A DNA stretch of 64,000 nt from Pelosinus fermentans DSM 17108 (GTDB lineage Bacteria; Bacillota; Negativicutes; DSM-13327). Positions 19,746 to 30,965 of the stretch are shown piece by piece; within the stretch, counting starts at the first letter, position 1, and each line of letters opens with the position of its first letter. Location: the NCBI RefSeq assembly GCF_000271485.2, contig NZ_AKVN02000001.1, forward strand, positions 4,408,501 to 4,472,500. Reading direction: 5' to 3'. The notes below the pieces were generated by a model. The model worked only from the letters and a program-made list of their open reading frames with translations. It was not told the origin of the DNA and searched no databases. A program made the translations under genes and the position numbers.

Positions 19746-19785
19746 CATAAAAAACAAACGCAACATGCACTTTAACATGATGCGT
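19746..19785 (-). terminator. Terminator of the biotin operon
   Basis: On the minus strand ACGCATCATG pairs with CATGTTGCGT (one internal mismatch) and is followed by TTTGTTTTTT. It lies just after bioA, separating the biotin operon from the PKS operon. Confidence 0.75.
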
Positions 19786-19811
19786 GTTATATTATTAAAT
19801 TTGCTTCTTCA

Positions 19812-21930
<2,119 letters not shown>

Positions 21931-21973
21931 TTATTATCCACCCCGTTATCTTAAAATTCATTTCAGCTTTTAA

Positions 21974-23143
21974 CTAAACTACTATTCGCAATCGTTTAGC
22001 AGCTGCAGCAATCTTTTCTGCAGCTACAGCTAATTCTGCTTCTTCATGGGCAGCCGATACCGTAATTCGTAACCGACTCGTTCCTGCTGGTACGGTTGGA
22101 GGACGAATTGCACTGACAATTACCCCTTCACGCCTTAATTCTTGCACTAAAGCGATCGTCGCTCCCGCCGAACCCACGATAACCGGAATAATGGGAGTTA
22201 ATCCCTCGCCCACTGGCAGACCAGCATCACGAAGCGAGCGGCGCATAAAACAGGCATTCCTTGATAACTTTTGAACGAGCTCCGGTCTAGATGTAAGTTG
22301 CTGAATCGCAGCACGTGCGGCAGCAATTGTTGCTGGAGACAAGGCTGTCGAATAAATAAAACTTCGTGCTTTATTTATTAAAAATTCTATTATTGTTTTA
22401 CGACCAGCTACAAATCCGCCTTCGGATCCTAATGCCTTACTAAAAGTACCCATCTGAATATGGATACGTTCCTTTAATCCAAAATGGGCTGCTGTGCCGT
22501 GCCCGCCAGGACCAATGACCCCGGTTGCATGCGCATCGTCAACCATGACAAGCGCATTATACTTTTCCGCTATATCCACTATATCGTCTACTGGGGCAAT
22601 ATCACCATCCATACTAAAAACCCCATCTACGACAATCAGCTTTTGTCCATTAGATGAACTTTGCGCTAATAGCGAAGATAAATGATTCACATCCGAATGC
22701 TGGAATATGGTAACCCGTGCCCGTGATAGCCGGCATCCGTCAACAATGCTGGCGTGATTTAACTCATCGCTGTAGATAGTATCACCAGTACCCACAAGTG
22801 AACTAATAACTCCCACATTAGCCATATAACCAGTATTAAATGCTACTGCCGCTTCAGCACCTTTAAATTCCGCTAATTCTTGTTCCAATAACGCATAGTG
22901 AGGATGACTTCCTATTGTTAGCCGTGCACCTCCGGATCCCGTACCGTACTCATTTATTGCTGCCATCGCAGCCTGTTTTATAGCCGGATCATGAGTTAAC
23001 CCCAAATAATTATTTGATGCAAGTATTAGATACTCTTTTCCATCCATTTGCGCGTGCACCGCATCCCGAAAACTGTATGTATAAAGTTCCCGGTGCAATT
23101 CTAATTGTTTGATCTCAGTCAAATATTTTGACAAAAAATCCAT
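21974..23143 (-). CDS. bioF: 8-amino-7-oxononanoate synthase BioF
   Basis: PLP enzyme of 389 residues that condenses pimeloyl-CoA (made by BioW) with L-alanine. Motifs: NNYLGLTHDP, GSGGARLTIGSHPHY, DELNHASIVDGCRLS, VDDAHATGVIGPGG and the PLP lysine in GTFSKALGSEGGF. The start ATG shares one base with the bioW stop (TAATG), which points to translational coupling. Confidence 0.95.
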   Translation of the reverse strand: MDFLSKYLTEIKQLELHRELYTYSFRDAVHAQMDGKEYLILASNNYLGLTHDPAIKQAAMAAINEYGTGSGGARLTIGSHPHYALLEQELAEFKGAEAAVAFNTGYMANVGVISSLVGTGDTIYSDELNHASIVDGCRLSRARVTIFQHSDVNHLSSLLAQSSSNGQKLIVVDGVFSMDGDIAPVDDIVDIAEKYNALVMVDDAHATGVIGPGGHGTAAHFGLKERIHIQMGTFSKALGSEGGFVAGRKTIIEFLINKARSFIYSTALSPATIAAARAAIQQLTSRPELVQKLSRNACFMRRSLRDAGLPVGEGLTPIIPVIVGSAGATIALVQELRREGVIVSAIRPPTVPAGTSRLRITVSAAHEEAELAVAAEKIAAAAKRLRIVV

Positions 23144-23913
23144 TATAAATCTTCTCCTTCAGTTGGAACCGTAACCAGCACTGGTTGTTTCTCAAGATAC
23201 TTGCAGAGCTCTGCAACATTGCTATTTTCGCGTATAAAAAACACCCGTCCTCCCAGTGAACTGCCGTACGGTTTTAGTTTTGTAAACCGGATATACCCCT
23301 TTGCTGAGGCTACATACCCTGTAACATATTCTGGATCATCAGACCAACAGAGTTCTGCAATCACACCTGGAGCGGAAACAACCTTAGTGGCAAGAATCAT
23401 ACCTTCCCGCGCATGAATCCCTTGCAATCCCTGGCACTCCATCCATTGATTGAGAACATCTTCATCATTGCTATCCATACGTGATACCCTGATACCACGC
23501 ATGCCGGTATTATCTAACCGCTCTCCAGTCTTGGCACATACTAACATAGCTCCACGCATACTATCCGTTAATTTCACCAATTGCTCCATACCGCGTTCCA
23601 CCGCTTGATTGCTCACTCCAATAGATAGTAACTCGGATTTTGCTGCAGCACGACCGGCCGTAAAATCCAAAACATCAACAGTCCGCGCAGGTAACAAGCG
23701 TACTGGTTTAACGATTTCCCTGGGGACAGCTTCTATTGTAATATTCACGAAATCTGCACTCCCCCGCGTATGCGAAAAAGCTCTTTCCAACATATCCTGC
23801 GTAATTTTTCCGAGCCGCTGCAAAACCACCAATCGTTCCGCACCCGATATATGCCGCCCACCCATTTCATGAGCGCCCCCTTGCGCCGATCTCATTCTAA
23901 CGCTATAAAGCAC
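23143..23913 (-). CDS. bioW: 6-carboxyhexanoate--CoA ligase BioW (pimeloyl-CoA synthetase)
   Basis: BioW of 256 residues, making pimeloyl-CoA from free pimelate and so giving the first committed biotin precursor. The N-terminus YSVRMRSAQGGAHEMGGRHI with GAERLV is the family signature, and LDFTAGRAAAKSELLSIGVS and GGRVFFI are further conserved segments. The start is GTG, seven bases after AAGGGG. BioW means that the operon depends on pimelate rather than on the BioC-BioH fatty-acid route. It lies 49 bases after bioB. Confidence 0.93.
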   Translation of the reverse strand: MLYSVRMRSAQGGAHEMGGRHISGAERLVVLQRLGKITQDMLERAFSHTRGSADFVNITIEAVPREIVKPVRLLPARTVDVLDFTAGRAAAKSELLSIGVSNQAVERGMEQLVKLTDSMRGAMLVCAKTGERLDNTGMRGIRVSRMDSNDEDVLNQWMECQGLQGIHAREGMILATKVVSAPGVIAELCWSDDPEYVTGYVASAKGYIRFTKLKPYGSSLGGRVFFIRENSNVAELCKYLEKQPVLVTVPTEGEDL

Positions 23914-23962
23914 TTAATGACCCCTTTTCTTTTGGTTTCGTTGATGAATAATAGTAGTATCA

Positions 23963-24976
23963 TTACAATACAGCATGAACAGCTTGTTTAGCAGAAAGCG
24001 GACTCAGTTCTAAATCATAAATCATCCTTAAATCGGTAGAATAATCCCGTCCATGGGTTGTTAAATATCCGCCAATCATCATACCATTGATACCGCTTCT
24101 TAGGCTCAATGCCTGCAAATCACGTAGATTCTCTTCCCGCCCTCCCGCGGTACGCAAGCCGCGGTCCGGCAGAATAAATCGGAATAAAGCAAAGCTTTTT
24201 AAGACTTCCAAAGGTGTTATCGGTTGCAGATTCTCCAGTGGTGTCCCTTTCATTCTATGCAGTATATTAAGCGGCACGGAATCCACGTTCATTGCTTTCA
24301 AAGCAAACGCCATCTCTAGACGCTGTGACATACTTTCCCCCATGCCAAGAATGCCCCCCGAACAAACTTCAAGTCCTGCTTCTTTAACAACCTTGATCGT
24401 TTGCACACGATCCTTGTATGTATGTGTATTGCAAATAGAAGAATAATGACTCTCGCTCGTTTCAATATTATGATGATAGCGTGAAACACCTGCCGCTTTT
24501 AACGCCTTGGCATTTTCAAAGGATAATAACCCCAGAGAACAGCATACATGCAGCTTTGTTTCCTGTTTGATGCGTTTTAATGCTCTTAGAATTTTAGTAA
24601 ACTCTCCCTCATCCCCCATGCCTCGCCCGCTAGTCACTATTGCAAAACGTAATGCCCCTCCATCTTCAGCCTGCTTTGCAGCAGACAGCAATTCTTCTTC
24701 AGTCATAAGCGGATACACGTTTACCTGGGTATGATGATGAGCCGATTGAGCACAAAAAGCACAGTCCTCAGAACACATCCCTGAACGCCCATTAACGATA
24801 GAGCATAAATCTACATCTTTGCCAACGTACTTTTGCCGTATAGCATCAGCCATCGCAAGTAAAAATGGCAAATCTTCTTCATTTATATCCGCTAATGATT
24901 GTGCATCCTCCATTGTTATTTGCCCGCCGGCTACTATCCGATTTCCCAATTCCATTATCAATTGCACATTTCTCAT
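23963..24976 (-). CDS. bioB: Biotin synthase BioB
   Basis: Radical-SAM enzyme of 337 residues that inserts sulfur into dethiobiotin. The 4Fe-4S motif is CSEDCAFCAQS (about 68-78), and YHHNIETS and RTAGGREE line the substrate and second-cluster region. The ATG has a strong GAGGAGG site. It is the first gene of bioBWFDA. Confidence 0.96.
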   Translation of the reverse strand: MRNVQLIMELGNRIVAGGQITMEDAQSLADINEEDLPFLLAMADAIRQKYVGKDVDLCSIVNGRSGMCSEDCAFCAQSAHHHTQVNVYPLMTEEELLSAAKQAEDGGALRFAIVTSGRGMGDEGEFTKILRALKRIKQETKLHVCCSLGLLSFENAKALKAAGVSRYHHNIETSESHYSSICNTHTYKDRVQTIKVVKEAGLEVCSGGILGMGESMSQRLEMAFALKAMNVDSVPLNILHRMKGTPLENLQPITPLEVLKSFALFRFILPDRGLRTAGGREENLRDLQALSLRSGINGMMIGGYLTTHGRDYSTDLRMIYDLELSPLSAKQAVHAVL

Positions 24977-24998
24977 TTAATATTTCCTCCTCATTTAT

Positions 24999-25023
24999 TT
25001 AACAAAAAATTCAACTTTGTCAA
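24999..25023 (-). promoter_or_regulatory. Possible promoter/operator of the biotin operon
   Basis: About 25 bases upstream of the bioB ATG, TTGACAAA and TTTGTTAA form an imperfect inverted repeat with nine bases between them. TTGACA could be a -35 box, but the -10 is weak. A biotin repressor (BirA) site would be expected here. The sequence is not a clear match to the usual consensus. Confidence 0.3.
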
Positions 25024-25156
25024 TAGAATAAATTTAATTCATTTACTTTATATTAACATAATTTCCAGTTAATTTCCAGTTAAATTTCCAAATAACCCCA
25101 ATGACATCCTTTGGTAAAATGTTTTCTTGTCTTAATAATGAGTAAATAAACATAAT

Positions 25157-25191
25157 ATAAAAAGGATTGTCTCAAAAATTGAGACAATCCT
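25157..25191 (-). terminator. Terminator after the FAD oxidoreductase gene
   Basis: A perfect 13-base stem AGGATTGTCTCAA with a three-base loop is followed on the minus strand by a T-rich run. It lies between this gene and the biotin operon, so bioB needs its own promoter. Confidence 0.85.
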
Positions 25192-25232
25192 AAAGATCGA
25201 GAAAGCAAAATAATAAATCTATCATTCCTATA

Positions 25233-26276
25233 TTAAGATGATAAAAAATCTGAAAATTTTGGAGAAACCCTGGCAAGAAGTTCCCACTGCCTTATCATAT
25301 ACTGTCTTTCCTGCAAAACATATTTTTCATACGTCTTTATTAGTTGTTGTGCGTTGACAATATGTCCTTTTGTATAGACAGATTGAATTGCTTCTGCAAC
25401 CTTACATCCGCTTACTAAAGCACTAGATATTCCTTCCCCCATAGGATTAAGAAAATTAGCGGCTTCACCTGCAAACAATACTCTGCCTTTTCCTAATGTA
25501 ACCGAATGTCCAGGGGTGATATATGGTATAATCCAGCGTTCTTCTTTAACCTGTGGTTGTATTCTTGCATTATAATAAGACTGAAGGAAAGAAAGAAATC
25601 GAGAATGATAGTGCTTTATTTTATTGGGATCTTTCACTCCTACTCCAATAATAAGAAAATCATCTTTGACATTAAACCATGCATCATATTCGGATAATTC
25701 AGGGCTCAAATATGCATGAAAAAACTGACTATCCAAATCAATACTTCCCTTGGAAAACGTCTGGTAAGTAGCAATATAACTGTTTCGTTCCTGTAATAAA
25801 TTCTTTTTAATAAGACTGCCAGCACCGTCACATACGATAACAACAGCCGCCTGTTCATAATATGTTTTGCGCCCTTGTAGTTCAACCGATACATGATCGG
25901 ATCCTTCTTCACAAGAAATAGCGACTGTTGACGTTCTAATCTCAGCACCACTATCTTTTGCCGCTAGAGCTAGCCAATGGTCAAATAAACTTCGCCATAT
26001 ATTTAACCCACTACTTTCAAATGTAAACGCTTGATTTTCTTCATTGGTAATAATAATACCCCGGCTTACATTCGGTCTGCATAGAACCGAATCCGGTATT
26101 TTACCAAATTCATTTTCCACTATTTCCACAGATTTTGGTATCAAAATACCCGAACATGACTTTTCGCGCGGCATTTCCAGCTTTTCAATCAATAACACTT
26201 TATATCCAGCAGCCGCTGTCCGTTTAGCAGCCATACACCCCGCAGGTCCAGCTCCTATTACTATAACATCATACAT
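25233..26276 (-). CDS. FAD-dependent oxidoreductase, geranylgeranyl-reductase-like
   Basis: Flavoprotein of 347 residues in the GGR/PHBH-like family. The N-terminal dinucleotide fold is VIGAGPAGCMAAKRTA (6-21). REKSCSGILIPKSV carries the cysteine motif typical of archaeal-type geranylgeranyl reductases, and VLFAGEAANFLNPMGEGISSAL is the second FAD segment. Family members reduce isoprenoid double bonds or hydroxylate/halogenate. It sits between bioY and bioB with its own terminator, so a link with biotin is not proven. Action on a polyene made by the nearby PKS is possible but speculative. Confidence 0.75.
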   Translation of the reverse strand: MYDVIVIGAGPAGCMAAKRTAAAGYKVLLIEKLEMPREKSCSGILIPKSVEIVENEFGKIPDSVLCRPNVSRGIIITNEENQAFTFESSGLNIWRSLFDHWLALAAKDSGAEIRTSTVAISCEEGSDHVSVELQGRKTYYEQAAVVIVCDGAGSLIKKNLLQERNSYIATYQTFSKGSIDLDSQFFHAYLSPELSEYDAWFNVKDDFLIIGVGVKDPNKIKHYHSRFLSFLQSYYNARIQPQVKEERWIIPYITPGHSVTLGKGRVLFAGEAANFLNPMGEGISSALVSGCKVAEAIQSVYTKGHIVNAQQLIKTYEKYVLQERQYMIRQWELLARVSPKFSDFLSS

Positions 26277-26438
26277 ATTAAACGCTCCTCTTCTGCAAGT
26301 AATAAAATCAAGCTATCATAAATGCTGCATTAAAACTTTTAAAACCAAAGCATTTTTATCCAATCTTACTTAATGTTTCATTGTACTATATATGCTGGAA
26401 CATAACCCTACCAAGAAGTATGATGGGCTTGCTCCCAC

Positions 26439-26984
26439 CTAGCCTTTGAACCGTAACAGAGAACGATTTACAAGTGCCCCTATCCATGTTGCAATAAAAG
26501 CCTTAACCAAATCCCCTAGTAAAAAAGGCAACACTCCAGCTATCAAAGCATTTCCCAAGCTTATATCGGTAATAAAACTTAGCCATACGACTCCAAACAA
26601 GTCAACTACCATAACCCCACCAGTCACATTAGCTAGCGCCAGTCGCCAAATCCGGTTCTGCCTCCCTCTCAGCCAGGCAATCAGCATCACTCCGATGAGA
26701 AAACCAAAATAATAGCCGCCGCGCGGTCCCAATAGAATGCCAATGCCACCACTCATACCTGCGAAAACTGGCAATCCTGCCGCTCCCATCAGAATGAGTG
26801 TAATCACGCTAAAAGCTGCTTGTCTGACAGTTAAAATACTGCCTGTTAACATGATGCCTAAGCTCATTGCAGAAATAGGACTCGGGCTCATGGGAATCGG
26901 AATCGAAATTAAGCCCAGCACAGCGGTCAGGGCGGCAAAAAATGCCGAATGAACCAAGTCTGTTGGTCGGTTTTTCGTGTCCAT
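26439..26984 (-). CDS. bioY: Biotin transporter BioY (ECF S component)
   Basis: Integral membrane protein of about 181 residues, the substrate-binding subunit of an energy-coupling-factor biotin importer. It has about six membrane segments and the signature LGPRGGYYFGFLIG. An ATG at 27026 would add 14 residues, but it lacks a ribosome site and sits only about 11 bases after the predicted transcript start. The ATG at 26984 is preceded by AGGAGGGGG and gives MDTKNRPTDL, so I choose it. The EcfA/EcfT energising subunits are not in the window. Confidence 0.92.
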   Translation of the reverse strand: MDTKNRPTDLVHSAFFAALTAVLGLISIPIPMSPSPISAMSLGIMLTGSILTVRQAAFSVITLILMGAAGLPVFAGMSGGIGILLGPRGGYYFGFLIGVMLIAWLRGRQNRIWRLALANVTGGVMVVDLFGVVWLSFITDISLGNALIAGVLPFLLGDLVKAFIATWIGALVNRSLLRFKG

Positions 26985-27043
26985 TTTCCCCCTCCTACTT
27001 TTTGTTTTAAATGGTAATTTTTTCATAAATCAGCACTTTAAAT

Positions 27044-27072
27044 AGTATAAAAGAAAATATACAAATGGTCAA
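27044..27072 (-). promoter_or_regulatory. Sigma-A promoter of bioY
   Basis: On the minus strand TTGACC and TATACT are separated by exactly 17 bases. The predicted start of transcription is near 27037, which leaves a leader of about 50 bases before the bioY ATG at 26984. Confidence 0.75.
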
Positions 27073-27219
27073 CTATAATTTCCACAACCCCTTTATAAAA
27101 CACAAGGCGACCACAGCAGGAAATAGTTGAAACAGGGATTATCTGTTGAAGAAACAGCTAGACAAACTATGTATTCCTATTGAATTAGTGAAAAAATACT
27201 TGTAAACCAAAGAGTAAAT

Positions 27220-27259
27220 GAAACCCTGCAAAATTCCATTAAGAATTTTGCAGGGTTTC
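27220..27259 (-). terminator. Terminator of the ABC-F gene
   Basis: A perfect 17-base stem (GAAACCCTGCAAAATTC and its complement) with a six-base loop lies about 55 bases after the ABC-F stop. The T-run after it is weak. Confidence 0.7.
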
Positions 27260-27312
27260 TTCAAAAAGGGAGAATTTTGAATTGCTTTTTTCTACTTCTA
27301 CACCTAGCCTAT

Positions 27313-29214
27313 TTACTGTTGTCCAATTTCTTCAGCCAATTCATTCAAATAGGTCCAGCGCTCTAGCAGCTCTTCCAGTTTTTTCTCAAGTTGCTGCTGC
27401 ACTTCTGTTAACTCCTGAAGCAAGGCAAAATTACTACCAGTATTATTGATACGTGCCCCAACAATCTGAATCTCCTTTTCCACACTAGCAATTACATCAT
27501 CAATTTCTTCATACTCTTTTTGCTCTTTAAACGTAAACTTCCGAGAACGCTCTTTTGGTCTCTCACTTTGCGTTTGCTCACTGCTCGTCTCTTTTCCCTG
27601 ATTCTGCTTTTCCTCGTCATATGCCAAGGCACTTTGGTAATCTGAATAACCGCCTACATATTGCCGAATGCTCCCATCCTTTTCAAAAGCAAAAACTTTT
27701 TCTACAACTCGATCTAAGAAATATCGATCATGAGAAACGGCAATGACTGCACCAGGAAAATCATCCAAATAATCTTCTAATATGGTCAGCGTCTGAATAT
27801 CCAAATCATTGGTAGGCTCATCTAATAACAATACATTCGGTGATCCCATTAAAATACGAAGCAAGTACAAGCGGCGTTTCTCCCCGCCAGACAATTTGCG
27901 AATGGGTGTCCACTGCATCTCTGGAGAAAAGAGAAATCTCTCCAACATCTGAGAAGCTGTAATAATACCACCATCGGCAGAAGGTATGAAATTGGCCTCT
28001 TCTTTGATATATTCAATCACCCGCAACTCTTCATCCATGTCCGTATTTTCCTGGGAGAAATAACCGATTTTTACGGTCTGTCCGATTTCAATCACACCAC
28101 TATCAGGATTTAATTTTTGCGTTACCAGGTTCAGTAAGGTTGATTTTCCGCTGCCATTGGATCCTACAATTCCCATCCGATCATTGCGCAGTACAATATA
28201 ACTAAAGTTCTGGATGACGGCACGTTCTCCAAAAGATTTACACACATTGTCTATTTCAATAATCTTCCGTCCTAGACGACTGGCACCTGCTGTAATTTCC
28301 ACTCGATCCTGGCTTAAATCAACCTTCTCATCTGATAGCTTCTCAAAGCGTTCAATCCGAGCCTTTTGCTTGGTAGTGCGAGCTCTGGCACCTCTTCTCA
28401 TCCATGCCAATTCATTACGCAGTAAATTCTGGCGTTTATTTTCACTTGCCTCTTGGTCGGCTTCCCGCTGCATTTTTAGTTCCAAGAACAGACTGTAATT
28501 TCCCGTGTAACTATATAAATTGCCCTTATCTAGCTCAATGATACGATTCACTACACGATCTAAAAAATAACGATCATGAGTAATCATCAGCAATGCGCCC
28601 TTGCGTTTATGTAGATACTCCTCCAACCAAGCTACCGTATCATTATCGATATGATTGGTAGGCTCATCTAAAATTAATAGATCCGCCGGATGAATCAGAG
28701 CACTTGCCAAAGCGATGCGTTTACGCTGCCCACCAGATAAAGTGCCTACCTTTGCTGTAAAATCGGTTATACCTAATTGCGTTAAAATGATTTTGGCTTC
28801 ACTCTCAAGCTGCCAGCCATTCATACCATCCATTTGCTGACTGAGTGCAATAAGTTGTTTTTGTAAACCTTGATCTTTCGGGTTATCCTCAGCGGCCAGC
28901 AGCACCTGTTGGTATTCCCTCAGCAATTTCATGATCGGTGAATACCCCTGAAACACCTGATCCAGAACCGTATCTGAAGGATTAAAAGAAGGATTCTGGG
29001 CTAGATATTGTACTTCTATGGTGTTGCCAATCATCACCTTCCCATCATCCGCTTCTTCCAATCCAGCGATGACTTTCAAAAAAGTAGATTTCCCTGTGCC
29101 ATTCACACCAATCAAGCCAATTTTATCATTTTCATCAATACCAAAAGAAACATTACTAAATAAATTTTTCATACCATAACTTTTGGATAACTTTTCAATC
29201 GAAACTATATTCAT
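27313..29214 (-). CDS. ABC-F family ATPase (ribosome-associated, Uup/Ett-like)
   Basis: Soluble protein of about 633 residues with two ABC domains and no membrane segments. Walker A GVNGTGKST and GSNGSGKST, signatures LSGGQRKRIAL and LSGGEKRRLYL, and Walker B LLILDEPTNH and LLLDEPTND are all intact. The charged linker between the domains and a C-terminal coiled coil (about 560-630) are typical of Uup-like members. ABC-F proteins act on the ribosome, either as translation factors or in antibiotic protection. I choose ATG at 29214, seven bases after GAGAGG, over an upstream TTG at 29235. Confidence 0.92.
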   Translation of the reverse strand: MNIVSIEKLSKSYGMKNLFSNVSFGIDENDKIGLIGVNGTGKSTFLKVIAGLEEADDGKVMIGNTIEVQYLAQNPSFNPSDTVLDQVFQGYSPIMKLLREYQQVLLAAEDNPKDQGLQKQLIALSQQMDGMNGWQLESEAKIILTQLGITDFTAKVGTLSGGQRKRIALASALIHPADLLILDEPTNHIDNDTVAWLEEYLHKRKGALLMITHDRYFLDRVVNRIIELDKGNLYSYTGNYSLFLELKMQREADQEASENKRQNLLRNELAWMRRGARARTTKQKARIERFEKLSDEKVDLSQDRVEITAGASRLGRKIIEIDNVCKSFGERAVIQNFSYIVLRNDRMGIVGSNGSGKSTLLNLVTQKLNPDSGVIEIGQTVKIGYFSQENTDMDEELRVIEYIKEEANFIPSADGGIITASQMLERFLFSPEMQWTPIRKLSGGEKRRLYLLRILMGSPNVLLLDEPTNDLDIQTLTILEDYLDDFPGAVIAVSHDRYFLDRVVEKVFAFEKDGSIRQYVGGYSDYQSALAYDEEKQNQGKETSSEQTQSERPKERSRKFTFKEQKEYEEIDDVIASVEKEIQIVGARINNTGSNFALLQELTEVQQQLEKKLEELLERWTYLNELAEEIGQQ

Positions 29215-29367
29215 AACGATACCTCTCACCAACAAAATCTTACTATACCTATTATACCTAATGATGGCAAGTATGCAAAATCAAATGGTGAGTTTAACTT
29301 CTAACTACAGCACGCTATACAACAATACGCTTACATCCTTGTACTTCATAGACTTTTTATCAGATTT

Positions 29368-30924
29368 TCAAATCTTGATCCCCATAATCTCATCGCGGAA
29401 GATACGTTCATCCATCATTTTAATATTTGGCGAAATAATTGGTTTGAAATCCATAAGTGCCAGAATATCTTTATCAATATCTACACCTGGTGCTATTTCT
29501 GTCAGCATTACGCCTTTTGCTGTCAGCTCAAATACTGCACGTTCGGTAATATACATGACCGATTGTTGTGTTTTTTGTGCATATGTACCACTAAAGGTAA
29601 TTTGCTCAACATGGTCAAGAAATTTCTTAACTTTCCCCTCATTAACAATTTTCAATTTTCCATCGGCAATGTTAACCTTCAGTCCACCTGCAGTAAAGGA
29701 ACCACAATATATAACCCGCTTTGTATTTTGTGTAATATTGATGAAACCGCCGCACCCCGCTACGCGGCCCTTAAATTTACTAACATTAATATTTCCATAT
29801 TGATCGGTTTGTGCTAACCCGAGGAAGGCCAAATCCAGACCACCGCCGTCATAAAAGTCAAATTGATATGGCTGGTCAAGAATGGCTTCAGCATTCATTG
29901 CAGCTCCAAATCCCAAGCCGCCTGCCGGGAGACCACCGACAGGACCAGACTCTACCGTAAGCGTCATTGTATCACCAATGCCTTCTTCATTTGCCACCAT
30001 AGCAATGCCTTCAGGAACACCAATTCCCAGATTTACCGCTGCGTTAGGGATAAGTTCCATAGCCCCCCGCCGTGCAATTACTTTACGCTCATCAAGAACC
30101 ATAGGGGCAATTGTAAAGAGCGGCGCACGGGCCTCCCCGCAATATGCAGGATTGTAGCTGCATGGTTCAGCATAGATCTGTACATGATTATCTGGATTTT
30201 CATTCACTACAACATAGTCCACGTTAATACCGGGAACTTTTACATTCATAGGATGCATGCTGCCATTTTCCACAATGCGTTCTACTTGTACGATAACAAT
30301 ACCGCCTGAGTTTTTGGCAGCTTGCGCCAGAGAGAGAAGCTCTAAGGATACTGCTTCATGTTCAATCGTAATATTACCTTTCTTATCCGCACTAGTGCCG
30401 CGAAGCAATGCCACATCAATGGGAAAGGGTTTATACCAAAGCCACTCTTCACCTCCTAACTCAATCACCTCGACCAAGTCTTCCTTAGTAACGTCATTGA
30501 TCTTACCGCCTTCCACCCGGGGATCTACAAAAGTATTCAGACCCACCTTCGCAATAACCCCTGGTTTTCGTCCGGCAACATTACGAAACCAATGGGTAAG
30601 AGTGCCTTGGGGGAAATTATAGGCTTCAATTTTATTTTCCACGGCAAGTTTACCGAGTTTTGGTGCCAGATTCCAGTGTCCGCCGATTACCCGTTTCACC
30701 AGCCCTTCATGTCCAAAGTGGTTTGCGCCACGATCCTTACCGTCCCCCTGCCCGGCACAGTATATCAACGTAAGGTCAATTGGAAGTCTTTCCTTTAGAA
30801 AGCTTTCTTCAATTGCTCCAGTCAATGCATCTGGATTACCACAGCCTACAAATCCGCTTGTTGCAACAGTGGCACCGCTTTTAACCAATTTGGCAGCTTC
30901 TTGTGCACTAATGATTTTAACCAT
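29368..30924 (-). CDS. Acyl-CoA:acetate/propionate CoA-transferase (family I)
   Basis: Family I CoA-transferase of about 518 residues with alpha and beta halves fused, like propionate CoA-transferase (Pct) and YdiF. It moves CoA between short-chain acids through a glutamyl-CoA intermediate. The catalytic Glu lies in TVESGPVGGLPAGG. The N-terminal half has the SGFVGCGNPDAL loop. ATG at 30924 follows GAGGTG; a TTG at 30957 is a less likely start. It starts 41 bases after the GntP permease stop, so the two form an operon driven by the sigma-54 promoter. It probably handles an imported hydroxy- or short-chain acid. Confidence 0.92.
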   Translation of the reverse strand: MVKIISAQEAAKLVKSGATVATSGFVGCGNPDALTGAIEESFLKERLPIDLTLIYCAGQGDGKDRGANHFGHEGLVKRVIGGHWNLAPKLGKLAVENKIEAYNFPQGTLTHWFRNVAGRKPGVIAKVGLNTFVDPRVEGGKINDVTKEDLVEVIELGGEEWLWYKPFPIDVALLRGTSADKKGNITIEHEAVSLELLSLAQAAKNSGGIVIVQVERIVENGSMHPMNVKVPGINVDYVVVNENPDNHVQIYAEPCSYNPAYCGEARAPLFTIAPMVLDERKVIARRGAMELIPNAAVNLGIGVPEGIAMVANEEGIGDTMTLTVESGPVGGLPAGGLGFGAAMNAEAILDQPYQFDFYDGGGLDLAFLGLAQTDQYGNINVSKFKGRVAGCGGFINITQNTKRVIYCGSFTAGGLKVNIADGKLKIVNEGKVKKFLDHVEQITFSGTYAQKTQQSVMYITERAVFELTAKGVMLTEIAPGVDIDKDILALMDFKPIISPNIKMMDERIFRDEIMGIKI

Positions 30925-30965
30925 ATCCTTCACCTCAGTACGTGTCTTTCGACACAAATTTTTAA

